Source: Clostridiales bacterium
Lineage (GTDB): Bacteria > Bacillota > Clostridia > Oscillospirales > QAMX01
DNA length: 52,808 nucleotides
Assembly (NCBI GenBank): GCA_016303065.1
Contig: JAEDMJ010000010.1
Location: 1 to 52,808, forward strand
Direction of reading: 5' to 3'
Part shown: positions 7,511 to 16,394 of the stretch, piece after piece
How the letters are laid out: every line of letters starts with the position of its first letter
Numbering within the stretch: the stretch's first letter is position 1
The notes under the pieces: generated by a model
Seen by the model: only the letters and a program-made list of their open reading frames with translations
What the model was told of the DNA's origin: nothing
Databases searched by the model: none
Translations under genes and position numbers: made by a program

Positions 7511-8692
7511 ATGCTTTACAGAATCTTCACATCCGAATCACCCGCAGAGGGACATCCCGACAAAGTCTGCGACGCGGTATCCGACGCCGTCCTTGACGCC
7601 TTCCTGTCCCAGGACAAAAACGCTCACGTCGCCTGCGAGACCTGCGCCACCACCGGAATGGCGGTCGTCATGGGCGAGATCACCGCAAACGCCAATGTGG
7701 ACGTTCAGGCTGTCGCAAGAAAGACAATTCTCGACATCGGCTATGACAGCGACGAAAAGGGCTTCAACGCAAACACCTGCTCCATACTCACCACGCTCGA
7801 CCGCCAGTCCCCGGACATCAACATGGGCGTCAGCGAGAGCATCGAGAGCCGCGCCGGAACCGGAGACAGATTCGACGTCGTCGGCGCCGGGGATCAGGGA
7901 ATGATGTTCGGCTTTGCCTGCAGCGAAACTCCGGAGCTCATGCCCGCGCCCATCTGCTATGCGCACAAGCTCACCCGCCGCCTCTCCGAAGTCAGAAAAA
8001 GCGGTCTCCTCCCCTTTGTTTATCCGGACGGAAAGGCGCAGATCACCCTGACCTACGGCGAAAGCGCTCCGGAATTCTGCAACAGCGTCGTGGTATCCAC
8101 CCAGCACAGCGCCGAGGTGTCCGCCGAAACGCTCAGAGATGCCATAATGGAGGAAGTGGTCAAAAAGGCCATCCCCCCGGAGCTCATTTCCCCGAAAACC
8201 GAATTTTTCATCAATCCCACCGGGCGCTTCGTGATCGGCGGCCCCATGGGCGACACCGGACTGACCGGAAGAAAGATAATCGCCGACACCTACGGCGGAT
8301 ATATCAAGCACGGCGGCGGCGCCTTCTCCGGAAAGGACCCGACGAAGGTCGACCGTTCCGCCGCCTATATGGCGCGCTACGCCGCAAAGAACGTCGTCGC
8401 CGCCGGACTGGCCGACGCCTGTGAAATCTCCGTGGCCTACGCCATCGGCGTCGCCCGTCCGCTCATGCTCACGGCAAACTCCTTCGGCACGGGAAAGCTC
8501 TCCGACGAAAAGCTTTCCGCGCTTGTTTCCGAGGTTTTTGATTTCCGTCCCGCGGCAATAATCGAAAATCTCGGCCTTAAAGCTCCGATCTATCACAGCG
8601 TTTCCTCTTTCGGACATTTCGGAAGGAACGAGCTTTCCCTCCCCTGGGAAAAGACCGACTGCGCCGAAAAGCTCGCCTCTCTTGTCCGCTGA
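7511..8692 (+). CDS. metK: S-adenosylmethionine synthase
   Basis: 393 residues, the normal length. It makes SAM from methionine and ATP with release of phosphate and pyrophosphate. Signature blocks: SPAEGHPDKVCDAVSDAVLD (ATP and metal), GAGDQGMMFGFA, and the GGGAFSGKDPTKVDRSAAY loop with methionine/ATP-binding lysine and aspartate. A SAM riboswitch and terminator upstream give feedback control. Ribosome site is weak (ACGGGGTC, 8 nt before ATG). Confidence 0.98.
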   Translation: MLYRIFTSESPAEGHPDKVCDAVSDAVLDAFLSQDKNAHVACETCATTGMAVVMGEITANANVDVQAVARKTILDIGYDSDEKGFNANTCSILTTLDRQSPDINMGVSESIESRAGTGDRFDVVGAGDQGMMFGFACSETPELMPAPICYAHKLTRRLSEVRKSGLLPFVYPDGKAQITLTYGESAPEFCNSVVVSTQHSAEVSAETLRDAIMEEVVKKAIPPELISPKTEFFINPTGRFVIGGPMGDTGLTGRKIIADTYGGYIKHGGGAFSGKDPTKVDRSAAYMARYAAKNVVAAGLADACEISVAYAIGVARPLMLTANSFGTGKLSDEKLSALVSEVFDFRPAAIIENLGLKAPIYHSVSSFGHFGRNELSLPWEKTDCAEKLASLVR

Positions 8693-8721
8693 ATTAAAAA
8701 TTTTTTACGGATAAACCGCGC

Positions 8722-8765
8722 TTCCCCTTCTCAAAATACGAGTGAATGTTTTTTGAGAAGGGGAA
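8722..8765 (+). repeat. 15-bp perfect inverted repeat whose 3' arm holds a ribosome-binding site
   Basis: TTCCCCTTCTCAAAA (8722-8736) pairs with TTTTGAGAAGGGGAA (8751-8765), loop 14 nt. It follows metK by 29 bp. The Shine-Dalgarno AGAAGGGG of the next gene (ATG 8772) lies inside the 3' arm, so folding would hide it. There is no T run right after the hairpin, so it looks more like translational gating or RNA stabilisation than a terminator. Confidence 0.75.
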
Positions 8766-8771
8766 ATTCAA

Positions 8772-9497
8772 ATGATCGCTGCCGACCGTCTCTGCAAAAG
8801 CTATACTCTCCCGGATTCAAGCGTGACTGCATTGAACCGCGTCTCGCTGTGTGTGCCGCGGGGCGGGTTTGCCGCCGTCGTCGGAAGCTCGGGCTCCGGG
8901 AAATCGACGCTTCTGAACGTTCTCGGCCTCCTCGACAGGCCCGACAGCGGAAGATATCTGCTTTCCGGGCGCGACGTCTCCCGTCTTTCCGACAGAGAGC
9001 TTTCCTCCCTGAGAGCGCGGCTTATCGGATTTGTCTTTCAGAATTACAATCTGGTTCCCCGTCTTTCCGCGGAGGAAAACGTGGAGCTCGGCCTTGTGTT
9101 CCGCGGAGTAAGCCGCTCAAAGCGCCGAAGGCTTGCCTGTGACGCTCTCGAGGCCGTCGGTCTTGCCGACAGGCTCAGGCATCTTCCGGGAGAGATGTCC
9201 GGCGGCCAGCAGCAGCGCGTTGCGATCGCCCGCGCCATTGCCGGCTCCCCGGAGCTCATACTCGCCGACGAACCCACGGGAAACCTGGACGAGGCATCTT
9301 CCGCACAGATCATGGAAATACTCGAAGAACAAAACCGGCGCGGCGTCACGCTGCTCCTGATAACGCATTCACCTGAAGTTGCCGCCCGCGCCTCCGACAT
9401 ATACCGGATGACCGGCGGGATTCTCGCCCCGGAAACAAAAAACAGCCAGAGAGGTATACAGACATATGAGACGGGACAAAACAAATTACTACCTTGA
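8772..9497 (+). CDS. ABC transporter ATP-binding protein, LolD/MacB type
   Basis: 241 residues, one complete nucleotide-binding domain: Walker A GSSGSGKST near residue 37, Q-loop FVFQNYNLVPRLSAEENV (typical of LolD/MacB/FtsE exporters), signature MSGGQQQRVAIARA, Walker B LILADEPTGNLD, H-loop LITHSPE. It would power an FtsX-like permease for lipid, peptide or macrolide export, but no permease gene is adjacent. Its 3' end overlaps the dCMP deaminase start by 32 nt. The C-terminal stretch after the H-loop is normal in length. Confidence 0.92.
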   Translation: MIAADRLCKSYTLPDSSVTALNRVSLCVPRGGFAAVVGSSGSGKSTLLNVLGLLDRPDSGRYLLSGRDVSRLSDRELSSLRARLIGFVFQNYNLVPRLSAEENVELGLVFRGVSRSKRRRLACDALEAVGLADRLRHLPGEMSGGQQQRVAIARAIAGSPELILADEPTGNLDEASSAQIMEILEEQNRRGVTLLLITHSPEVAARASDIYRMTGGILAPETKNSQRGIQTYETGQNKLLP

Positions 9498-9948
9498 CAT
9501 CGCAGAGACCGTCAGCGAACGGGGCACCTGCCTTCGGAGGAACTACGGCGCGATAATCGTCAAAAACGACCAGATCATCTCCACCGGGTATGCCGGAGCC
9601 CCTCGGGGACGGAAGAACTGCTGCGACATCGGAGAGTGCGCGCGAAACAGGCTTGCCGTCCCCCGCGGCGAAAGATATGAGCTCTGCCGCTCCGTCCACG
9701 CGGAGCAAAACGCCATAATCTCCGCTTCCCGGGAGGAAATGCTCGGCGCGACGCTTTATCTGGTGGGAAAGGAAATGGACGGAAGCTACGTTCCCGGCGC
9801 ATCTCCGTGCGTGCTGTGCCGCCGGTTTATCATCAACGCCGGAATCGAAACCGTCATCGTCCGCCGCGACAGCGACAGCTATGAGACGATTTCCGTTGCC
9901 TCCATGGTTGAAAACGACGAGTCCATCTCCGGAGTTTCACCTTATTGA
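9466..9948 (+). CDS. Deoxycytidylate (dCMP) deaminase, ComEB-like
   Basis: 160 residues of the zinc cytidine/dCMP deaminase fold. Zinc ligands and catalytic Glu: HAEQNAI (CRSVHAEQNAIISAS) and the PCVLC pair. The N-terminal block YYLDIAETVSERGTCLRRNYGAIIVKNDQIISTGYAGAP-type arrangement is that of dCMP deaminases, which make dUMP for thymidylate synthesis. ATG at 9466 follows GAGAGGT by about 10 nt although it overlaps the ABC ATPase gene, so the overlap looks real. Confidence 0.92.
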   Translation: MRRDKTNYYLDIAETVSERGTCLRRNYGAIIVKNDQIISTGYAGAPRGRKNCCDIGECARNRLAVPRGERYELCRSVHAEQNAIISASREEMLGATLYLVGKEMDGSYVPGASPCVLCRRFIINAGIETVIVRRDSDSYETISVASMVENDESISGVSPY

Positions 9949-10643
9949 CGGCCATGGCTGAAAGCTTTACACAGCGCACGGAAATGCTCCTGGGGCCGGG
10001 AGTCGAACTTCTCAAAAGCGCTTCCGTCGCAGTTTTCGGACTCGGCGGAGTCGGCTCCTGGTGCGCGGAGGCCCTCTGCCGCGCAGGCGTCGGGAAAATG
10101 CTGATCTGCGACGGGGACTGCGTCAGCATTACGAACGTAAACCGCCAGCTCTGTGCTCTCGATTCCACAGTCGGCCTGAAAAAATGCGGCGTTGTTTTCC
10201 GGCGTTTGAAAAGCATAAATCCCGAAATCGAGCTCGTCCCCGTCGACCGTTTCATACGCCCCGGGGACTCTCTGGATTTTCTCGGCGGTTACAGCTATGT
10301 TGCGGACTGCATCGACGACGTTCCTGCAAAGCTTGAGATCATAAGCTTCTGCAAAAAATCAGAAATTCCGATCGTCTCCGCAATGGGCTGCGGAAACCGT
10401 CTCTATCCCGAAAAGCTGCGCCTCACCGACATATACAAAACCTCCGGCTGTCCCCTTGCCCGTTCAGTGCGCGCAAAGCTCCGAAAAGCCGGGGTGGAGT
10501 CCCTTGACGTGGTTTTTTCCGAGGAAACTCCCCTGCGCCCAAAGGGTGGGACCTGTCCCGGAAGCGTGTCTTTCGTCCCTTCTGCGGCGGGACTTCTCAT
10601 GGCCGGAAAGATCGTCCGCAGCATCTGCGGCATTGTCCCGTGA
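9945..10643 (+). CDS. tcdA: tRNA threonylcarbamoyladenosine dehydratase (TcdA/CsdL, ThiF/MoeB fold)
   Basis: 232 residues. E1-like fold: VAVFGLGGVGSWCAEALCRAG (nucleotide binding), ICDGDCVSITNVNRQ with the family D-x-D and N-x-N-R-Q, and VADCIDDVPAKLEII. It cyclises the t6A base at tRNA position 37 with ATP; note tsaC, which makes the t6A precursor, at 23358-24368. Start chosen as TTG 9945, 10 nt after GGAG and overlapping the upstream TGA (TTGA); the ATG at 9954 is the alternative but is 19 nt from that site. Confidence 0.9.
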   Translation: MTAMAESFTQRTEMLLGPGVELLKSASVAVFGLGGVGSWCAEALCRAGVGKMLICDGDCVSITNVNRQLCALDSTVGLKKCGVVFRRLKSINPEIELVPVDRFIRPGDSLDFLGGYSYVADCIDDVPAKLEIISFCKKSEIPIVSAMGCGNRLYPEKLRLTDIYKTSGCPLARSVRAKLRKAGVESLDVVFSEETPLRPKGGTCPGSVSFVPSAAGLLMAGKIVRSICGIVP

Positions 10644-10672
10644 AAAATCTTCCCTGAAAGGCGGAAAAGCCA

Positions 10673-11596
10673 ATGTCCGACCCGAAAGACCCGGCCGGTC
10701 TTTTTGAAAAAAACTACCTGATACTGAAAAACGAATTTTCCGCCTTTGCCGACGGCGGCTCGTTTCGCCTTTGCGCCGCGGTTTTCACTGCCGCCGGCGC
10801 GGAAATCGACCCGGACGCACTGAGCGCGATGTGCTTTTCAATTAAAGAACGCCTGTCGGCATATCCGGGATTTATGGGCAAGCGGCTTCTGCTCTGCGCC
10901 TCCGCGCTTGTATCGGACTCTTTTTGGGCGCAGCGCCTTGAAAACATTTCCGACGTCTGCCTTTGCCTTCGCAAAGAGCTGAGAACTCCGGATTTCCCTC
11001 CGTTCACGGCATTTCTTCTGGACAGATACGGGGATGCTCCTGAAACCGAAAGCCTTTGCCGAAAAACTGCGGAAATATTCGCAGCCTCCGGTACATACCA
11101 TCCCCTGCTTTCGGGGAAGCTCTCCCCCGACTTCTGCGCCGCCTTCGCCCTGTCCGGACGCCCGGCCGAAGAGGTGCTGACCAACGTTGAAAACTGCATT
11201 TCCGCCCTGGAGGCCGGTTTTGGCTCGGACAGCGGAATTTTCCACGCGGCGGCGATATTGGGGCTTGACGGGCGCGACGCGCTTTCAAAATGCGATGCGC
11301 TTCTCCGTCTCAAAATCTGTCTTGAAGGCCGCGGCACGGGAAGCGTCGGCAAGCTCTGCCTTGCTCCGCTTGCCTGCACGGTTCTGAAAAATCCGGACGC
11401 GGGGGATTTTGCCGACGTCCTCTCTGTTTTTTCATCTGCAATGAGGAAAAAGAAGGGCTTCGGAACTCTCTCCCTCGGACGGAAAAAGCGCCTTGCGCTG
11501 TGTTCCTGGATTTTGAATTCCGCCCTTTCCGACGATTCTCCGGCCTTCGGCGCCGCCCGCTGGCTTTCCGCAGAGATAATCGCCGCCTCGCTGTGA
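10673..11596 (+). CDS. DUF4003-like conserved protein of unknown function
   Basis: 307 residues, largely helical, no membrane segment or signal. The opening (LFEKNYLILKNEFSAFADGGSFRLCAAVFTAAG) and the repeated small helices resemble the DUF4003 family of Firmicutes, recognised by pattern only. ATG at 10673 follows AGGCGG by 9 nt and TcdA by 29 bp, so it is probably cotranscribed. Function unknown. Confidence 0.65.
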   Translation: MSDPKDPAGLFEKNYLILKNEFSAFADGGSFRLCAAVFTAAGAEIDPDALSAMCFSIKERLSAYPGFMGKRLLLCASALVSDSFWAQRLENISDVCLCLRKELRTPDFPPFTAFLLDRYGDAPETESLCRKTAEIFAASGTYHPLLSGKLSPDFCAAFALSGRPAEEVLTNVENCISALEAGFGSDSGIFHAAAILGLDGRDALSKCDALLRLKICLEGRGTGSVGKLCLAPLACTVLKNPDAGDFADVLSVFSSAMRKKKGFGTLSLGRKKRLALCSWILNSALSDDSPAFGAARWLSAEIIAASL

Positions 11597-11601
11597 CAGC
11601 G

Positions 11602-11635
11602 GCCGAATCCAAATAAAAGCCGAATCCATATAAAA
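11602..11635 (+). repeat. 17-bp tandem direct repeat in the gap before the metallophosphoesterase
   Basis: GCCGAATCCAAATAAAA (11602-11618) is followed at once by GCCGAATCCATATAAAA (11619-11635), one mismatch. It fills most of the gap between the DUF4003-like stop and the next ATG; probably a local duplication, with AT-rich ends that could serve as a weak promoter or translation enhancer. Confidence 0.7.
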
Positions 11636-11653
11636 AGAAAAGAGGAAACATTC

Positions 11654-12871
11654 ATGGATTTCAAACCCGTTCTCAGATTTGCCGCCATGAGCGACATTCA
11701 CATCAAAGACGAGCCCAGCGTTGAGCGAGAAAGGCTCGAAAAAGCGCTCAGCTTTCTTTCGTCCTACGCCGACGCTTCCGATTACAGGCGCGTTGACGCA
11801 GTATGCATAACCGGAGATTTTGCAAATTCCGGAAGCGAGCTCCAGATGCAGACCACCCGCGACATTCTTTCCCGCGGGCTTCGCCCCGAAACCGAGCTCA
11901 TCATTACCGTTGCGGGACATGAGTTCAACGAAAAAAACGGCGGCTGTCCCGCGGCATACGAAAGGCTTGACCGCATTTTCGGCTCCTCTCCGGATGTGCA
12001 CAAGGTCATCAACGGCTTTCACTTCATTGCCATGTCCGCCGAATCAATTCCGGGAAAGGGACGCAACAATTACGGGCCGGAAAAACAGGAATGGCTCAAA
12101 AACGCCCTTGCCAAAGCGGCGGGAGAGGATGAGGAGCGCCCGATCTTCTTCTTCCAGCATCCCCACCCCACCAACACCTGCAGCGGCTCGATCTGCTGGG
12201 GCAACAACGACCTTTACGAGTATTTAAGCGTTTATCCCCAGGTCATCTCCTTCTCCGGACATTCCCATGTGCCCGTGAACGATCCCCGTTCCATCGACCA
12301 GAAGGATTTTACCTCCTGCGGCACCGGCTCGCTCAGCTATTTTGAGCTGGACGAATTCGACAAGATCTACGGCACCGTTCCGCCCCGCGCGCACAACTGC
12401 GCCCAGTTCCTCCTTGTGGAAGCGGACGCACAAAAGCGCGTCCGGATTCTTGCATACGACCTTCTCTCCGACAGCTTTTTCCCGCAGGAATGGTCGATTC
12501 CGACGGCCTGGGAGCGCTCAAGCTTCATCTATAATTCCTCCCGCCCCGGCTCCGAGTGCGCGCCCTATTTTCTCCCGGACGCCCGCGCGGAGATCTCCAA
12601 CATTGAAAACGGCGCCTTTGACCTCACGGTGCCCCAGGCCGCAGCGGACGCTTTCTACGTCAACGCTTACTATGTCAGGATCCGCGGCGAGGACGGAAAA
12701 ACGGTGAAAACCGTCAGCTTCTGGTCAGAATACTACTTTGCCGATATGCCCAAAACCCTCACCCAGCGAATCGACGGACTCGCCCCCGGAAAATACGAGC
12801 TGGAGATCTGGGCCGAGGGATTCTGGAAGAAAAAATCCAAAAACCGTCTCAGAGTCACCGTGGAGCTCTGA
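11654..12871 (+). CDS. Calcineurin-like metallophosphoesterase with C-terminal beta domain
   Basis: 405 residues, cytoplasmic (no signal). Metal-binding motifs: SDIH (near residue 14), TGDFANSG, QHPHP, and SGHSHVP. The usual GNH(D/E) motif reads AGHE, so the conserved Asn ligand is replaced. After about residue 290 the chain continues as a beta-sandwich-like domain (FDLTVPQAAADAFYVNAYYVRI ... GLAPGKYELEIWAE), similar to the fibronectin-type domains of carbohydrate-active proteins. Substrate unknown; a phosphomonoester or diester on a small molecule or glycan is inferred. It ends at a strong shared terminator facing metY. Confidence 0.88.
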   Translation: MDFKPVLRFAAMSDIHIKDEPSVERERLEKALSFLSSYADASDYRRVDAVCITGDFANSGSELQMQTTRDILSRGLRPETELIITVAGHEFNEKNGGCPAAYERLDRIFGSSPDVHKVINGFHFIAMSAESIPGKGRNNYGPEKQEWLKNALAKAAGEDEERPIFFFQHPHPTNTCSGSICWGNNDLYEYLSVYPQVISFSGHSHVPVNDPRSIDQKDFTSCGTGSLSYFELDEFDKIYGTVPPRAHNCAQFLLVEADAQKRVRILAYDLLSDSFFPQEWSIPTAWERSSFIYNSSRPGSECAPYFLPDARAEISNIENGAFDLTVPQAAADAFYVNAYYVRIRGEDGKTVKTVSFWSEYYFADMPKTLTQRIDGLAPGKYELEIWAEGFWKKKSKNRLRVTVEL

Positions 12872-12908
12872 AAAAAAAACATTTACCCAACCGGAGAAAA
12901 GCAAACAG

Positions 12909-12948
12909 AAAAATCGCATGGTTAAAGCTTTTAACCATGCGATTTTTT
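12909..12948. terminator. Bidirectional terminator between metallophosphoesterase and metY
   Basis: Perfect 17-bp stem (arms 12909-12925 and 12931-12947, 5-nt loop) flanked by A and T runs on both sides, located between two convergent genes. Confidence 0.92.
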
Positions 12949-12960
12949 GAACGCTTTTTT

Positions 12961-14244
12961 TCAGATATTGTCCAGAGCCTGTCTGATATCGGCAATGAGA
13001 TCGCCGCTGTTTTCGATTCCGCAGGAGAAGCGGACAAGATCCGGAGAAACTCCCGCCGCGGCAAGCTCTTCGTCGTTCATCTGCCTGTGGGTCGCGCTTG
13101 CGGGATGCAGGCAGCAGGTCCTTGCGTCGGCGACATGCGTCTCGATCGCGGCAAGACGGAGATTCTTCATGAAGCTCTCCGCAGCCTTTCTTCCGCCCTT
13201 TATGCCGAAGCTTACAACGCCGCAGGTGCCGCCGGGCATATATTTTTGCGCCAGATCGTAGTATTTGTCGCCCTCAAGGCCCGGATAAGTTACCCATGCG
13301 ATGCGGTCGTCTGATTTCAGGTATCTCGCAACGGCAAGGGCGTTTTCACAGTGGCGCTTGACCCTCACGTGGAGGCTTTCAAGGCCGAGGTTCAGAATAA
13401 ACGCGTTCTGCGGCGACTGGATCGATCCCAGGTCGCGCATGAGCTGCACCGTCGCCTTTGTGATGAACGCGCCCTCAATGCCGAAGCGCTCCGTATAGGT
13501 GACTCCGTGATAGCTCTCGTCAGGGGTGCAGAGCCCAGGGAACCTGTCGGGATATTTCGTCCAGTCAAACTTGCCGGAATCCACGATACATCCGCCGACC
13601 GCAGCGCCGTGGCCGTCCATGTACTTTGTGGTGGAATGGGTGACGATGTCCGCTCCCCACTCGAAGGGTCGGCAGTTCACGGGAGTTGCAAAGGTGTTGT
13701 CGATAATGAGGGGGACGCCGTGGTCATGGGCGGCGGCTGCAAATTTTTCAATGTCAAAAACCGTAAGCGCCGGGTTTGCGATCGTCTCGCCGAAAACGGC
13801 CTTCGTGTTCGGGCGGAACGCGGCGTCAAGCTCCTCCCGGGTGCAGTCCGGAGAGACAAAGGTAAAGTCAATTCCCATACGCTTCATCGTTACGGCAAAG
13901 AGATTGTATGTTCCGCCGTAAATCGAAGAAGATGAAACCACGTGATCACCGCAGGAGGCAATGTTGAACACGGCGAAAAACGAAGCCGCCTGACCGGAAG
14001 AGGTCAGCATCGCAGCGGAGCCGCCCTCCATGTCGCAGATCTTTGCAGCGACGCTGTCGTTTGTGGGGTTTTGGAGTCTGGTGTAAAAATATCCGGAGGC
14101 TTCAAGGTCAAAGAGCTTGCCCATGTCTTCGCTTGTCGCGTATTTGAACGTGGTGCTCTGGACGATCGGTATCTGCCTCGGTTCACCGTTTCCCGGAGTG
14201 TAGCCGCTCTGGACGCATTTTGTTTCGATTTTGTAGTCGCTCAT
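12961..14244 (-). CDS. metY: O-acetylhomoserine aminocarboxypropyltransferase / sulfhydrylase
   Basis: 427 residues, length typical of MetY (longer than MetB/MetC). PLP enzyme of the Cys/Met metabolism fold: QSTTFKYAT, YTRLQNPTNDSVA, the cofactor region SSGQAASFFA, SSSSIYGGTYNLF, and the Schiff-base lysine in HSTTKYMDGHG. It makes homocysteine from O-acetylhomoserine and sulfide, feeding methionine and thus metK at 7.5 kb. Ribosome site TTGGAGAT before ATG 14244. It lies 61 bp behind the RodA-like gene; no separate terminator or S-box is seen there. Confidence 0.95.
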   Translation of the reverse strand: MSDYKIETKCVQSGYTPGNGEPRQIPIVQSTTFKYATSEDMGKLFDLEASGYFYTRLQNPTNDSVAAKICDMEGGSAAMLTSSGQAASFFAVFNIASCGDHVVSSSSIYGGTYNLFAVTMKRMGIDFTFVSPDCTREELDAAFRPNTKAVFGETIANPALTVFDIEKFAAAAHDHGVPLIIDNTFATPVNCRPFEWGADIVTHSTTKYMDGHGAAVGGCIVDSGKFDWTKYPDRFPGLCTPDESYHGVTYTERFGIEGAFITKATVQLMRDLGSIQSPQNAFILNLGLESLHVRVKRHCENALAVARYLKSDDRIAWVTYPGLEGDKYYDLAQKYMPGGTCGVVSFGIKGGRKAAESFMKNLRLAAIETHVADARTCCLHPASATHRQMNDEELAAAGVSPDLVRFSCGIENSGDLIADIRQALDNI

Positions 14245-14305
14245 GTGTCATATCTCCAAAATATAAATTTTTCTGTTTTTGCAGGCGCAGAAAGCCCTCA
14301 GGATT

Positions 14306-15463
14306 TCACTCCTCGTAGGGACTCCGGTTATACGCCCGTTTGATATAGTGCCCTTTGAGCGATGCGACAAGGCCGAGGGCGATGAACATCGTAAGCACGG
14401 AAGTTCCTCCGTAGCTGAAAAAGGGCAGAGTCAGACCGATTACCGGGGCGACGCGAAGGCACATTCCGACGTTTATGAAAGTCTGGAACGTGAGCATCGC
14501 CGCAACTCCGACGCAGCAGAGCATACTGAATTTGTCATCCCGCATTGAAATCGCGGAAAACACGCAGATCAGTATCAGCGAACTCAGCAGAACAAGTATC
14601 AAAAGACCGCCGAAAAATCCGAACTCCTCACAGGCGACGCAGAAAATAAAGTCCGTATGATCCGCAGGGAGATAGTCGTACTGGCATATGGAGCCTTTCC
14701 CGTATCCGTCCCCCCAGAACCCCCCGCTTTGTATCGCAGCAAGGCTTTGCGACTGGTGGTATCCAACGGTGTCGGTTTTGTACGTGCTGTCAAAAAGCAC
14801 GATGAAGCGGTCTTTCTGATATTGGCTGAAAACGAAGAACCACAGGAGAGGGAGCGCCCCGGCGAAAGCAAGTATGCCGGCAAAACAGTACCGCAGGTAG
14901 ATTCCTCCGGCAAAAGCCATGACGACGAATATGAAAAGATAGCTCGCCGCCATGCCGTCGTCGTCGGAAAAGAAAAACACAAACATGACCGGAATTATCG
15001 CGTGGAGCCCAAGCATAAGAAGCCCCTTGAAGGTGTTGAGCCTGTCGCCGAGAACCTTGAAATGCTTTGCAAGGGTGAAAATATAGATGACTTTTCCGAC
15101 CTCCGCCGGCTGAAAGCCAACCTGCAGCGACGACGAAAGGTTGATTCTTATCCAGCTGTTGTTTCCCGTCTCCTCCGAGCCTTCGCCGAAAAACAGCGTC
15201 AGCGACAAAAGCAGCAGGTTCAAAATCAGCGCAACTTTCCAGAAGGCCGAAAGGTGCTCGATGTCGAAAATCGTCAGAACGATGTACGCGGTTATTCCAA
15301 GACAGATTCCGACCGTCTGGACGATCATCTCTCTTGCGGTACCGACAGAGCTTATCAGCACAAGCCCGTAACCGGAAGCCACAATGGCCACTGTCAAAAG
15401 GAGAAAATCCGTCTTTTTAAAGTAATTTTTGACAGCCTGCCGGAATTCCTGATTTTTACTCAT
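14306..15463 (-). CDS. FtsW/RodA/SpoVE-family peptidoglycan polymerase (RodA-like)
   Basis: 385 residues with about ten membrane helices. SEDS-family landmarks: NNSWIRI...GFQPAEVGKV, GDGYGKGSICQYDYLPADHTDF (the family LPE-x-HTDFIF with E replaced by A), CEEFGFFGG, and FINVGMCLRVAPVIGLTLPFFSYGGTS. These proteins polymerise lipid II into glycan strands with a class B PBP; closest in feel to RodA. The start overlaps the upstream phosphoesterase by 8 nt, so it is embedded in that operon, which is unusual company for a SEDS gene. Confidence 0.9.
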   Translation of the reverse strand: MSKNQEFRQAVKNYFKKTDFLLLTVAIVASGYGLVLISSVGTAREMIVQTVGICLGITAYIVLTIFDIEHLSAFWKVALILNLLLLSLTLFFGEGSEETGNNSWIRINLSSSLQVGFQPAEVGKVIYIFTLAKHFKVLGDRLNTFKGLLMLGLHAIIPVMFVFFFSDDDGMAASYLFIFVVMAFAGGIYLRYCFAGILAFAGALPLLWFFVFSQYQKDRFIVLFDSTYKTDTVGYHQSQSLAAIQSGGFWGDGYGKGSICQYDYLPADHTDFIFCVACEEFGFFGGLLILVLLSSLILICVFSAISMRDDKFSMLCCVGVAAMLTFQTFINVGMCLRVAPVIGLTLPFFSYGGTSVLTMFIALGLVASLKGHYIKRAYNRSPYEE

Positions 15464-16394
15464 CGCCGCTCACATCTTCAACCACAGGAAGATCTCCATC
15501 TTCACGGAACGTGCCGTCCTCCAGGAAAAAGCGCGAACTGAGCGAACCGTCCGGCGATATCTCCAGGACGCGCGCGCCGCAGGGGGCGATCACCACACCG
15601 TTTTTCGACTGGTCACACCCGGTAGTTCTGGCGTAGATAAGCTTTATTCCGAAGTACTCGCCCATGTAATTCGTTCCGTGGTCGTGACCGCAGAAAACAC
15701 CCTTGACGGTACTGTCCTCCGCAAGCGTGCAAAAGAGACCGGTATTGACTTTTGCAGATGCGTTTTTGCCGTTTTTCGCCCCGACGCAGCCGCCAGCGTT
15801 CCACATATCTTCATACTCATGCAGCGGAACGTGCTGAAAAACCCAGGTGCAGAATTTGCTTCCGTCCGCGCGCAGCCTGTGCTGGTTCTCGCGGAACCAC
15901 CTGTTGTGGCTGATGCTTCCGCAGGTCAGGCCGGAAAGGCCGTCATACCTGTGAACCCAGGCATTGTCGAAGAAATAAAGCGCATGGACGATATTTCCGC
16001 CGCCGTCGGTCAGCTTTATGCAGTAGTTCCCGTATCCGAAGGCGTGGGGCTCCCCCGTGCGGTAGAGGCAGTATCTGCTGCTTTCAAGAATGTTTTCAAG
16101 GCATTTCGGGTCTTTCACAAAGTCGCGGTCGTGATTTCCGAAACAGAATGCCCAGGGGATTTCAAATGAGTCCATCAGCTCGCAGAATTCCCGGTACACA
16201 AGCTCCGTGTCAGGGCACCAGGCGAGATCGCCCGTGATCGCGATTATGTCCGGCATTGAGGCGCTGACCGCGCCGCGCACAAGCCTTTCCGTTTTTTGAC
16301 GGGACTTTCCGCCGTTTCTGAAATTTATATGCAGATCGCTCAGCAAAAGGAGCTTCAGCGGACGGGAAACATCAATTTTCAAAGTGTCGTTCAT
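15456..16394 (-). CDS. Calcineurin-like metallophosphoesterase (paralogue A)
   Basis: 312 residues, no signal peptide. Full set of metal ligands: SDLHI, TGDLAW, GNHDRDF, HVPLHEYE and GHDHGTNY. Tandem paralogue of the next gene upstream: shared blocks include TGDLAW, REFC-x-(L/F)MD, GNH(D/E)RD and the C-terminal tyrosine/arginine block RTTGCDQ / RVTGFCD. Likely a phosphodiesterase or phosphatase acting on an organic phosphate; substrate not deducible. 4-nt ATGA overlap with the upstream paralogue. Confidence 0.9.
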   Translation of the reverse strand: MNDTLKIDVSRPLKLLLLSDLHINFRNGGKSRQKTERLVRGAVSASMPDIIAITGDLAWCPDTELVYREFCELMDSFEIPWAFCFGNHDRDFVKDPKCLENILESSRYCLYRTGEPHAFGYGNYCIKLTDGGGNIVHALYFFDNAWVHRYDGLSGLTCGSISHNRWFRENQHRLRADGSKFCTWVFQHVPLHEYEDMWNAGGCVGAKNGKNASAKVNTGLFCTLAEDSTVKGVFCGHDHGTNYMGEYFGIKLIYARTTGCDQSKNGVVIAPCGARVLEISPDGSLSSRFFLEDGTFREDGDLPVVEDVSGDE

